Of a stretch of 64,000 nucleotides of DNA, positions 28,351-36,131 are shown piece by piece. Made by a program: the position numbers and the translations under genes. The notes beneath the pieces are model-generated. The model made no database searches and was not told the origin of the DNA. It worked only from the letters and a program-made list of their open reading frames with translations. Numbering within the stretch: the stretch's first letter is position 1; every line of letters begins with the position of its first letter. The stretch comes from CAZPXZ01 sp965221505. GTDB taxonomy: Bacteria > Pseudomonadota > Alphaproteobacteria > Rhodobacterales > CAZPXZ01. The stretch covers positions 1,674,001 to 1,738,000 of the forward strand of contig CBDCSI010000002.1 of NCBI GenBank assembly GCA_965221505.1, given 5' to 3'.

Positions 28351-29142
28351 ATGGAGGAAAGCGGCGCCTCCGTTTCGCGGCTCCTCGCGATCATGGCGCA
28401 ACTCCGCGACCCGGAGACCGGTTGTCCCTGGGACGTACGCCAGGACTTCCGCTCCATCGCGCCCTACACGGTCGAGGAAGCCTACGAGGTCGCGGACGCC
28501 ATCCGTCGCGACGACATGGCGGCGTTGCGTTCGGAACTCGGAGACCTGCTCCTGCAGGTGGTCTACCACGCCCAGATGGCGAAGGAGCGTGGCGCCTTCG
28601 ACTTCGCCGACGTGGCGGAGGCGATCTCGGACAAGATGGTGCGCCGCCATCCGCACGTCTTCGGCGACGGAGAGCGGCGCGCCTCGTTCGGCGCCGCGGA
28701 CTGGGACCGCGAGAAGGCGAAAGAGTCGGGCGGTGCGCCGAAGAGCGCGATCGACGGGGCGGCGAGCCCCGAGGCGCCGCTCGCGCGCGCCATGACGCTC
28801 GGACAGCGGGCGGCGCGCGTCGGCTTCGACTGGGAAGACGCGGAGGGGACCTACGCCAAGATCGACGAGGAGATTCGGGAGCTGCGCCAGGCCGGCGACG
28901 CGTCAGGCCGCCAGGAGGAGCTCGGCGATCTCCTGTTCGCCGTCGTGAGCCTCGCCCGCCATCTCGGCGTCGATCCCGAATCCGCGTTGCGGCGGGCGAA
29001 CCGGAAGTTCGAGGACCGGTTCCGGCGGATGGAGCGGACGCTTGCGGAGCGGGGCGAGATCTTGGCAGCGCTCGGGATCGAGGAACTCGAGGCGGCGTGG
29101 AGCGAGGTGAAGGAAGCCGCGGAGGCTAATTCTTCCACTTGA
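28351..29142 (+). CDS. mazG: Nucleoside triphosphate pyrophosphohydrolase MazG
   Basis: A 263-aa house-cleaning enzyme with two MazG domains. The first has CPWDVRQDFRSIAPYTVEEA and ELGDLLLQVVYHAQMA; the second has KIDEEIRELRQA and EELGDLLFAVVSLAR, giving the paired acidic Mg-binding motifs. It removes aberrant NTPs and ppGpp-type substrates. ATG 28351 is used; an upstream GTG is possible. It lies 32 bp after ppa on the same strand, and its 3' end overlaps the convergent thioredoxin-like gene by 17 bp. Confidence 0.93.
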   Translation: MEESGASVSRLLAIMAQLRDPETGCPWDVRQDFRSIAPYTVEEAYEVADAIRRDDMAALRSELGDLLLQVVYHAQMAKERGAFDFADVAEAISDKMVRRHPHVFGDGERRASFGAADWDREKAKESGGAPKSAIDGAASPEAPLARAMTLGQRAARVGFDWEDAEGTYAKIDEEIRELRQAGDASGRQEELGDLLFAVVSLARHLGVDPESALRRANRKFEDRFRRMERTLAERGEILAALGIEELEAAWSEVKEAAEANSST

Positions 29143-29683
29143 TGGAGCAGCCCATCGACGGGACCTGGTCCTCGGGGCCGTGGCCGGTCTCGGCGATCTG
29201 CAGCATGGCTTCGACCAGCTCCCGGCGCATGCCTTCGGGACGCGGATTGCGCCCGGCGGCGTCGAGGCGTCCCCGGAACTGAAGGCCGAGATCGGCGTCG
29301 AATCCGAAGAAATCCGGCGTACAGGCGGCGTCGTAGGCGCGGGCCACTTCCTGGCTCTCGTCGTGCAGATACGGAAACGGGAACCCGTGGCGCTCGGCGA
29401 AGGCCTGCATGTTCTCGAAGGAGTCGTCCGGGTAGGTGTCGGCGTCGTTGGCGCAGATGGCCGCCACGCCGATTCCCGCGTCGAGCAGCTCGCCCGCGTC
29501 CGCGACCAGCCGGTCGACGACGCTGGTCACGTACGGGCAGTGGTTGCAGATGAACATGACCAGGGTGCCGTTCTTCCCGGCGATGCCTTCGAGCGCGTAG
29601 TTCCTGCCGTCGACGGCAGGCAGGTCGAAGGCCGGCGCCTTCCATCCGAAGTCGCAGGCGGGGGGCGAAACGGCCATGATCAT
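29126..29683 (-). CDS. Thioredoxin-fold redoxin family protein
   Basis: A 185-aa protein of the AhpC/TSA-redoxin type. FICNHCPYV (about residues 44-52) carries the CxxC motif usual in this group, and YPDDSFENMQAFAERHGF and CTPDFFGFD match family regions. No signal peptide is visible, so it is probably cytoplasmic; function in thiol redox balance is inferred. AGGGAGAC precedes ATG 29683. Confidence 0.88.
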   Translation of the reverse strand: MIMAVSPPACDFGWKAPAFDLPAVDGRNYALEGIAGKNGTLVMFICNHCPYVTSVVDRLVADAGELLDAGIGVAAICANDADTYPDDSFENMQAFAERHGFPFPYLHDESQEVARAYDAACTPDFFGFDADLGLQFRGRLDAAGRNPRPEGMRRELVEAMLQIAETGHGPEDQVPSMGCSIKWKN

Positions 29684-29836
29684 GTCTCCCTGGAAGCTGG
29701 ATTGCGGGTTTCGGTCTGGAGCGAACCCGACCGCATTGTAGCCCGAAGTCCGAAGATTGCCCGCCGGGGCGCCCGGAATGCGGGAGCGCCCCGGCAGAAG
29801 CGGCGACGGGTCGTTCGCCCCGCCGCCGCCGTTCGG

Positions 29837-30292
29837 TCAGGCCGCCGCGATTTCCTCCACCCGGTTGATGGAGATCTTCCGCGGCTTCAGTGCCTCCGGA
29901 ATCTCGCGGACGAGATCCACGTGGAGCAGCCCGTTCTCCAGCGCGGCGCTGGTCACCTTGACGTTGGCGTCGAGCTCGAAGCGCTTTTCGAACGACCGCT
30001 CGGCGATTCCCCGGTAGAGGAAGTCGCGGCCCTTCTCCCTGGCGGTGTCCTTGCGGGACGCGGAGATCGTCAGCCGACCCTCGCGGGTCTCGATGTCGAT
30101 GTCGGACTCGCCGAATCCGGCCACCGCGAGCGAGATCCGATAGGCGTCGTCGCCGGTCTTCTCCACGTTGAAGGGCGGGTAGGCGGTCGCGGCGGCGTCG
30201 GCCCGCGAGAGCGAGTTCATCGTCGACGCGAGCCGGTCGAAACCGACCGAAGCGCGGTACAGCGGCGAGAGGTCGAGCGTTCTCATGTTCAT
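29837..30292 (-). CDS. Hsp20-family small heat-shock protein (IbpA-like)
   Basis: A 151-aa holdase chaperone. The N-terminus MNMRTLDLSPLYRASVGFDR is typical of IbpA/HspH of alphaproteobacteria. The alpha-crystallin core spans YPPFNVEKTGDDAYRISLAV to LENGLLHVDLVREIPE, and RKISI follows near the end. AGGAGG lies 7 nt before ATG 30292. A sigma32-like promoter is about 100 nt upstream. Confidence 0.94.
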   Translation of the reverse strand: MNMRTLDLSPLYRASVGFDRLASTMNSLSRADAAATAYPPFNVEKTGDDAYRISLAVAGFGESDIDIETREGRLTISASRKDTAREKGRDFLYRGIAERSFEKRFELDANVKVTSAALENGLLHVDLVREIPEALKPRKISINRVEEIAAA

Positions 30293-30398
30293 GTCAAATC
30301 CTCCTGATTGAAGCGATTCCTCCGCTTGGGAGGCTCCCCGATCGGACGCCTCCGGCGGAACTGGGCGCCGGGTTCGATTACGACCCCCGGCACCCGAT

Positions 30399-30427
30399 AC
30401 ATGGGGTCGAAGCGGCCTCCGCGCAAG
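30399..30427 (-). promoter_or_regulatory. Sigma32-like heat-shock promoter of hsp20
   Basis: On the minus strand CTTGCG (30427-30422) and CCCCATGT (30406-30399) are 15 nt apart. This is close to the heat-shock consensus CTTGAA-N13-16-CCCCATnT. It would leave a 5' leader of about 95-100 nt before the hsp20 ATG. Confidence 0.65.
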
Positions 30428-30767
30428 GGGTGCGTCCGCCGATATCCGCGCGCTGCGGCGTTCGGAGCCGCAAGTCACGGGATGGGTCCTGTCCTCCGAA
30501 TTCCGAGACCGGCCGCAGCCGCGCGCTCGGCCCGGCACGCGTTCGCTCTGCGACCGTCCGGCGACGGCGAAAGCGGCCGATTGGCCTTCCATGCGCGCGT
30601 CGGCAGGCTCCGGAAGGCCGGACTTCGACATGCGGACGCAATATCCCGGCGGTATCCCCGGCCCGGCGCAGGCGGTATGTTGCAAGGGTGTGCAGGGGTC
30701 GGCGGACGGAGACCGTGCCGTCGGGCTCCGACCGCACGCGGACCGCAACGGAAGCGGGAGCCCGGAC
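30428..30767. other. Intergenic between hsp20 promoter and ABC ATPase gene
   Basis: About 340 bp between divergent genes with no supported ORF. It must carry the promoter of the downstream transporter operon, but no clear box pair was identified. Confidence 0.45.
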
Positions 30768-31916
30768 ATGAAGGGTCTGCCGATCGAGATCGAGAGACTG
30801 CGCGTCTCCTACGGCGGCGACCCGGTGCTCACGGACATCGACCTCTCGGTCGAGGCCGGCGAGTTCGTCGCCCTTCTCGGCGCTTCCGGCTGCGGCAAGA
30901 CCACGCTCCTGCGCGCGCTCGCCGGGTTCGTTCCGGTCGCGGCCGGGCGGATCGGGGTCGGCGGCGAGTCGGTGGAAGGCCGACCGCCCGAGCGCCGCAA
31001 CATGGCGATGATGTTCCAGTCCTACGCGCTCTGGCCGCACATGTCGGCGGCGCAGAACATCGGCTACGGCCTGCGGCTCAGGAGGTGGCCGAAGGCCAGG
31101 ATCGCGGAGCGGGTGTCGGAGCTGACGGCGCTCGTCGGCCTCACCGGGCTGGAGGGGCGCAACGTCGCGCAGCTCTCCGGCGGCCAGCGCCAGCGGGTCG
31201 CGCTGGCGAGGGCGCTGGCGATCGATCCGCCGATCCTGCTCCTCGACGAGCCCCTTTCCAATCTCGACGCCCGTATCCGCCAGAACATGCGCCACGAGGT
31301 GCGCGGCCTGCAGCGGCGCCTCGGCCTCACCGTCGTCCTGGTCACGCACGACCGGGAGGAGGCCATGTCCATGGCCGACCGGATGGTCATCCTCCACGAG
31401 GGCAGGATCGCCCAGGCGGGACCGCCCGAAGAGGTGTACCAGCGCCCGGCCTCTTCCTTCGTCGCGGCGTTCATGGGAGCCGAGAACGGCTATCCGGTCG
31501 AGGTCCGGCGCGAGAACGGCGCCGTCGTGCTCACCGGCGAGGAGATCGCCGGCGACGTGCGGCTGCCGGTCCGGGGCGGGCGGCATCCGACCGGCGTGCA
31601 CTGTCCCGGCGGCGGCGCGGGGCCGATGATCGCCCGCTTCCGCAGCGAGGCGGCGTCGATCGCTACGGCCGGCGCCCGGCCCGACGACCACGTCGCCCTC
31701 GGCGGCCGGATCACGCAGCACAGCTATCTCGGCAGCGCGTACCGGCACTCCGTAGACATCGGCGGGAGGGAATTTCTCGTCGATCACCCCCGGCGCGTTC
31801 CGATCGGCCAGATCGTGGAGATCTGCATACCGGCCGACGCGCTGAACCTGTTCGAGGCGAGCGGCAACGAGGAGCCCGCGGGTTCCGCGTCCGCTCCGGC
31901 TCGAGCGCTTCCGTAA
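30768..31916 (+). CDS. ABC transporter ATP-binding protein (PotA/FbpC-type)
   Basis: A 382-aa ATPase with Walker A GASGCGKTT, Q-loop MMFQSYALWPHM, signature LSGGQRQRVALARAL, Walker B ILLLDEPLSNLDARIR and VTHDREEAM. A C-terminal TOBE domain follows (GRITQHSYLGSAYRHSVDI). It is the first gene of a transporter operon with a solute-binding protein and two permeases. ATG 30768 has CGGGAG upstream. The subfamily handles polyamines, iron(III) or thiamine-like solutes; the substrate is not clear. Confidence 0.92.
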   Translation: MKGLPIEIERLRVSYGGDPVLTDIDLSVEAGEFVALLGASGCGKTTLLRALAGFVPVAAGRIGVGGESVEGRPPERRNMAMMFQSYALWPHMSAAQNIGYGLRLRRWPKARIAERVSELTALVGLTGLEGRNVAQLSGGQRQRVALARALAIDPPILLLDEPLSNLDARIRQNMRHEVRGLQRRLGLTVVLVTHDREEAMSMADRMVILHEGRIAQAGPPEEVYQRPASSFVAAFMGAENGYPVEVRRENGAVVLTGEEIAGDVRLPVRGGRHPTGVHCPGGGAGPMIARFRSEAASIATAGARPDDHVALGGRITQHSYLGSAYRHSVDIGGREFLVDHPRRVPIGQIVEICIPADALNLFEASGNEEPAGSASAPARALP

Positions 31917-31935
31917 CGCAAGAGGAGGAAAACCG

Positions 31936-33096
31936 ATGAAATCACCGACACCCCGAGGCTCCGGCCGGCTGTTCGCGGCCGCGCTGGGAATCGGCGCGCT
32001 CATGGCGGCCGGATCCGCCGGCGCGCAGAATATCCTGAACGTGGCGAGCGGCGGCTCGCAGAACATGGTCGACTACGTGACCGACTATCTGGGTCCGCTG
32101 TTCGAGGCAGAGAATCCGGGCTGGGAGGTCCGGGTCGTCGGCACGGGTCCGGGCGACGCCGGATCGCAGAAGATCAAGGAGAAGCTCGAGGCCCAGGCCG
32201 GCTCGGACGCCGTGGACACGGACGTCATCGTCACCAACCAGAAGAAGACCGGCGAGATGGTCGAAGCCGGCCTCCTGTCGCAGTACCGCTCCGAGGCCGC
32301 GACCAGCGATCTGGTGACCCGGGACAGCGCGTTGATGGCGCTCGGCACCGACGTCGAGGGCTACGTGCTGCCGATGTTCCACAGCCAGACGGCGCTGGCG
32401 TATTTTCCGGACATGGTCGAGAATCCGCCGCAGACCTACGACGAGCTCCGGGCCTGGGTGGAGGCCAATCCCGGCGCCTTCGGCTACAACGGCATCAAGA
32501 ACGGGATGTCGGGCGTCGCCTTCGTCGTCGGCTGGATGTACGCCTATGCCGGCGACACCGACCAGGTGATCAACGGGCCGTACGATCCGGCCCTCAAGGA
32601 CGGCTGGTCGGGCCCGCTCGCCGAGCTGAAGGCGTTCAACGAGCACGTGACCTTCACGCCCGGCAACGCCGGCACGCTCGACATGATGAACCGCGGCGAG
32701 ATCGTCATGGGTCCGGTCTGGGTGGACATGTTCTACACCTGGCAGGCCGACGGGCGCGTGCCGCCGAACATGAAGCTCCTGGTGCTCGGCCCGGGCATGC
32801 CGGGACAGCCCTACTATTACGGGATTCCCGAGGGGGCGGCCAATCGCGACGCCGCCATCCGGTTCATCGAGCTGGCCACCAGCCCGGCGGTCCAGGCCGA
32901 GGGAATCGTGAACCGGTTCAACTGGTATCCGGGGATCGACGCCCAGCACGTCCAGGATTCGCTGGATCCGGAAGTCTGGGAGAAGATCTTCTCCGACGTG
33001 ACGCCGGCCGACCTGGCGGCCAAGGGCAAGCCCTTCCCGCTGGGCGCGTTCTTCGCCGACATCATGGAGTCCTACGAGCAGCAGGTCACCAACTGA
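31936..33096 (+). CDS. ABC transporter substrate-binding protein (polyamine/iron type)
   Basis: A 386-aa extracellular solute-binding protein with a signal peptide (basic start MKSPTPRGSGR, hydrophobic core, cleavage after AGA near residue 31). Mature features include VASGGSQNMVDYVTDYLG, DVIVTNQKKTGEMVEAG and GAANRDAAIRFIELATSPAV, the last a common element of PotD/FbpA-like proteins. AAGAGGAGG precedes the ATG. Downstream hairpins separate it from the permeases. Confidence 0.9.
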   Translation: MKSPTPRGSGRLFAAALGIGALMAAGSAGAQNILNVASGGSQNMVDYVTDYLGPLFEAENPGWEVRVVGTGPGDAGSQKIKEKLEAQAGSDAVDTDVIVTNQKKTGEMVEAGLLSQYRSEAATSDLVTRDSALMALGTDVEGYVLPMFHSQTALAYFPDMVENPPQTYDELRAWVEANPGAFGYNGIKNGMSGVAFVVGWMYAYAGDTDQVINGPYDPALKDGWSGPLAELKAFNEHVTFTPGNAGTLDMMNRGEIVMGPVWVDMFYTWQADGRVPPNMKLLVLGPGMPGQPYYYGIPEGAANRDAAIRFIELATSPAVQAEGIVNRFNWYPGIDAQHVQDSLDPEVWEKIFSDVTPADLAAKGKPFPLGAFFADIMESYEQQVTN

Positions 33097-33106
33097 CCGG
33101 CTGACC

Positions 33107-33176
33107 GGAGCGCCCGGCGCCGGTTCGCCGGGCGCTCCGAAACCGTAGACCGCCGGCCGCCGCCTCCGGCGGCCGG
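33107..33176 (+). promoter_or_regulatory. Two strong intercistronic hairpins after the SBP gene
   Basis: The first is a perfect 13-bp stem (GGAGCGCCCGGCG with CGCCGGGCGCTCC, 33107-33119 and 33126-33138, 6-nt loop). The second is a perfect 10-bp stem (CCGGCCGCCG with CGGCGGCCGG, 33153-33162 and 33167-33176). There are no U-tracts. They probably stabilise the SBP mRNA and attenuate read-through into the permeases. Confidence 0.6.
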
Positions 33177-33205
33177 CCCCCGCCGCATTCCCCGGAGGGT
33201 TCGCC

Positions 33206-34060
33206 ACGCCTGAACTACGCCTGTCGCGGAGCCGCGCCGGCGGCCTCGTCCTGATCGCGCCGGCCCTCGCGATGATCGCGCTCCTGTTCCTCTATCCGCT
33301 CGGCTACTCCCTGGTCTGGGCCTTCCGGTCCGAGGAGAGCGGCGGCTGGTCGCTGGCCAACTTCGCCAAGGCGTTCGACTTCTACTCGCTCGACATCCTC
33401 TTCACGCTGGTCATCGTGACCGTCGCGACCTTCTTCATCGGCGCGCTCTCCGTCGCCATCGGCGGCTATCTCACCCTCGGCGAGAACCGTACCGCGGTCG
33501 CCGTCCTTCGCTGGCTTTACCGCTGGCCGCTGTTCATCCCGTTCGTGGTCGCCGGCCAGCTCATGCGGACGTTTCTGGCCAAGAACGGCATGATGAACAA
33601 CGTGCTGGTCGAGGCCGGCCTGCTCACGCCGCTCGGCACGGCAAGCTTTCTGGACTGGCGGGGGATCGTGATCACCTTCGTCTGGAAGCAGACGCCGTTC
33701 GCCGCGCTCCTGATCGCCGGCGCCATGGCGTCGCTGGACCGGTCCACCATCGAGGCGGCGCGCAATCTCGGCGCCGGGCGGCTCCGCGTCCTCCTCGAAA
33801 TCGTCGTGCCGCAGGTGGCGACGACACTGATGGTGGCGCTAATTCTCTCCTATGTCGTGATGATGTCGGTCTTGTCCGTGCCGCTCATGGTCAACGCGCA
33901 GACGCCCACCATGCTGACCGTCGACATGGCCTGGCGAATCAACGCCTACGGCGACTACCCGGTCGCCAACGCGCTGGGCTTCGTCTCGTACGCCATGACC
34001 GCCGTGATCGCCTGGGCCTATCTCCGCCAGGGCTTGCGCGAGGGAGGCCGTCCCGCATGA
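33206..34060 (+). CDS. ABC transporter permease (PotB/FbpB-type), probable ACG start
   Basis: About 284 aa with six helices; the EAA loop reads TIEAARNLGAGRLRVLLEIV. The first canonical start in frame is ATG 33272, but this would cut into TM1. Upstream in the same frame the sequence codes PELRLSRSRAGGLVLIAPAL, a normal permease N-terminus. A strong GGAGGG (33194-33199) stands 6 nt before ACG 33206, and no ATG, GTG or TTG exists between the upstream stop at 33146 and 33272. So either ACG is used, a base change hit the start, or a sequencing error is present. Its stop overlaps the next permease as ATGA. Confidence 0.8.
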   Translation, partial: TPELRLSRSRAGGLVLIAPALAMIALLFLYPLGYSLVWAFRSEESGGWSLANFAKAFDFYSLDILFTLVIVTVATFFIGALSVAIGGYLTLGENRTAVAVLRWLYRWPLFIPFVVAGQLMRTFLAKNGMMNNVLVEAGLLTPLGTASFLDWRGIVITFVWKQTPFAALLIAGAMASLDRSTIEAARNLGAGRLRVLLEIVVPQVATTLMVALILSYVVMMSVLSVPLMVNAQTPTMLTVDMAWRINAYGDYPVANALGFVSYAMTAVIAWAYLRQGLREGGRPA

Positions 34061-34869
34061 CGCCCGCCCGCATCCTCGCGTCTCTCGCCCTGCCGGTTCT
34101 CCTCGGCTTGCTCGCCTTCGCCGTCTTCGGGCCGATCGCCAACATGCTGCTCTGGGCCTTCGCGGAAGTCTGGTACTTCCCGCACAAGCTGCCGGTGGAG
34201 TGGGGGTTCGGGTTCTGGGAGCGCGTCTTCCGCCCCCAGGGCAACGCGATGGAATCGCTGGTCAACTCGGTCCTGATCGCGCTGGCGACGGTGGCGGCGA
34301 GCCTCGCCGTCGCCGTTCCGGCCGGGCTCGCGCTCGGGCGCGGCAACCTGCCCTGGCGCAGCCTGTTCCTTCTGGTCTTCCTCCTGCCGCAGGCCTTTCC
34401 GTCCGTCGCGGTGCACATGAACGTCGCGCATATCTTCTACGATTTCGGGTTGAACGGGACCTATATCGGCGTGGTGCTGGTGCACGCGATCCAGGGTCTC
34501 GTCTTCGCGGTCTGGATCACCACCGCGGCCTTCTCCGCCGTCGACCGGGAGCTGGAGGAGGCGGCGCGCAACATGGGCGCGAGCGCCTTCGTCGCCTTCC
34601 GCACCGTAACCCTGCCGCTCGCGCTGCCCGGCATCCTGGCCAGCGCCATCTTCGTGTTCCTGATCTCCCTCGACGAGTTCACCGGAACCTTCTTCGTCGG
34701 CGTCCCGGACATCACCACGATGCCGCTCCTCCTGTTCACGGCGAGCATGGAGGGGAACTACCAGATCGCCTCCATCACGGCGCTCATCCTGCTGGTGCCG
34801 TCCGTGGCTTTCATGCTGGTGATCGAGAAGTTCCTCCGGGCCGACGTGCTGGCCAAGGTCGGAACCTGA
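34057..34869 (+). CDS. ABC transporter permease (PotC-type)
   Basis: A 270-aa inner-membrane protein with about six helices and an EAA loop LEEAARNMGASAFVAFRTVTLP. SLDEFTGTFFVGVPDITTMP is the region typical of PotC-like subunits. It is coupled to the previous permease by a 4-bp overlap and ends the operon. Confidence 0.92.
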   Translation: MTPARILASLALPVLLGLLAFAVFGPIANMLLWAFAEVWYFPHKLPVEWGFGFWERVFRPQGNAMESLVNSVLIALATVAASLAVAVPAGLALGRGNLPWRSLFLLVFLLPQAFPSVAVHMNVAHIFYDFGLNGTYIGVVLVHAIQGLVFAVWITTAAFSAVDRELEEAARNMGASAFVAFRTVTLPLALPGILASAIFVFLISLDEFTGTFFVGVPDITTMPLLLFTASMEGNYQIASITALILLVPSVAFMLVIEKFLRADVLAKVGT

Positions 34870-35783
34870 GGCCGGAGGGCCCGGCTCGTCGGGCGCCGCG
34901 CGGGAAGGGTTCGGGCGACGGCTCGACGGGATTTGCGGTGCGGTTCGGCACCGCGATTCGGGGGGCCTGGAGCCGCACGGTACTGTCGGCGGGGCCGCGT
35001 GGCGCGGCGAGGTCGAAGCGCAGTCAGGCCGAGTTCGTCCCGAATACGGCGAACGTCGCGGGCATGCGCCGCGCCGTCCTGACGGCGCCACCGATACGCC
35101 CCGATCGACCGAACCCTGCGTCTGACCTCGTCGGGTCCGAGCCGGGAGAGCGGAAGCGGTTCCCCCGAGATCCTGCGACGTCGGCAAGAACAAAGGGGCC
35201 CCGGAGAGTCCGGGACCCCTTCGTCGACCGGGAATGCCCAATCCTTGGCTTCGAGTATTGCCCGTAAGGCGCCGGCGTGCAAGGCGTGTCGGCGATTGTG
35301 AGAAATCGCGGGAATTTGGCGACAGGGCGCGGTTTGTCGCGTCGGCGGGTGTCGGTTCTCGTTGGGCGGCACCGGGCGGCTGTGCCGCTCTCTTCCCCGT
35401 TGCCTGTCCTATTGGGGTTGGTGGCGGCGCGACGTCGCGGGGGTCGTTCCTGGCGCGTGGCGAGGTGCGCCGGCGGTCGTTCCCGGCGCTGGCGGGCGAG
35501 GGCTCCCGGCGGCGGAGCGGACGGGGCCTTGCTGGGGCCGCTGCAGGTGCGCGGGGGTTTGTCGGTGTCGCGAGGGTGCGCGGTACGGTGTCGGGTATCG
35601 GCTCTGGCGTTGCGGTTCGGAAGGGTTCGGAATCGGGCCGGAAGAGAGCGATGCGGCGTCGGCAATCGGTGAAAAGGTCGGTTCCGACGCCGCACCTGGC
35701 GAGCCGGTCTCGGGGACACGGCTGCTGCCGCAGTATGGGGCAGTATCGCCGCCGGGTCCAGCCCGCTCTCGCGGGTCGGCGGC
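34870..35783. other. Long intergenic region, no gene supported
   Basis: About 0.9 kb of high-GC DNA. Long open frames on both strands translate to Arg/Pro-rich or Gly-rich sequence with no motifs and no ribosome binding sites, as expected from GC-rich noncoding DNA. The 35240-35780 part is noticeably G-rich on the plus strand. It holds one strong hairpin and leads into a zinc-finger gene remnant. Confidence 0.5.
35193..35221 (-). terminator. Terminator-like hairpin
   Basis: AAGGGGCCCCGGA pairs with TCCGGGACCCCTT (12 of 13 pairs, 3-nt loop). Read on the minus strand it is followed by a T-rich stretch (TTTGTTCTT). It could terminate transcription leaving the minus-strand ThDP operon, or act on both strands. 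Confidence 0.5.
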
Positions 35784-35960
35784 ATGTCGCAGGTGGGTCG
35801 GCGGTATCTGTGCAAGCGGTGCCGGCAGGCAGCGGTCGCTTGCAGCGAGTGCGATTGGGTTCATCAATATTGTTCGAAGGACTGCAGCGCAGCGGGGCGT
35901 CGCGAGCGTCACCGCGAGGCGAACCGGCGGTACGCGCAGTCGGCCCGCGGGGCGGGGCGT
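35784..35960 (+). pseudogene. Remnant of a small Cys-rich zinc-finger protein
   Basis: The frame from ATG 35784 reads YLCKRCRQAAVACSECDW and then HQYCSKDCSAAGRRERHREA, with NRRYAQSARGA next. Two CxxC-type pairs followed by a basic RRYxxSxRG helix match small zinc-ribbon/HTH-like proteins often found beside insertion sequences such as IS21 relatives. After about 57 codons the frame drifts into unrelated Arg/Pro-rich sequence, and the usual continuation is not found. It is probably a truncated relic of a lost mobile element. Confidence 0.4.
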
Positions 35961-36131
35961 CCGCTTCGCGATCCCGGCTGGCGTTTGCCTCTCGAACGCG
36001 CGTCTGCGCGGAACGGGCGGCAAGTCTCGACGCTACGGCGGCTCGGGCGGGGAGCGGTCGGACCGTTCGATTTGCGGGTAGCCCTTCGTCCCGGCGGGGC
36101 CGATCGCACGGAATCGCTTCGGGAAGCGCGT

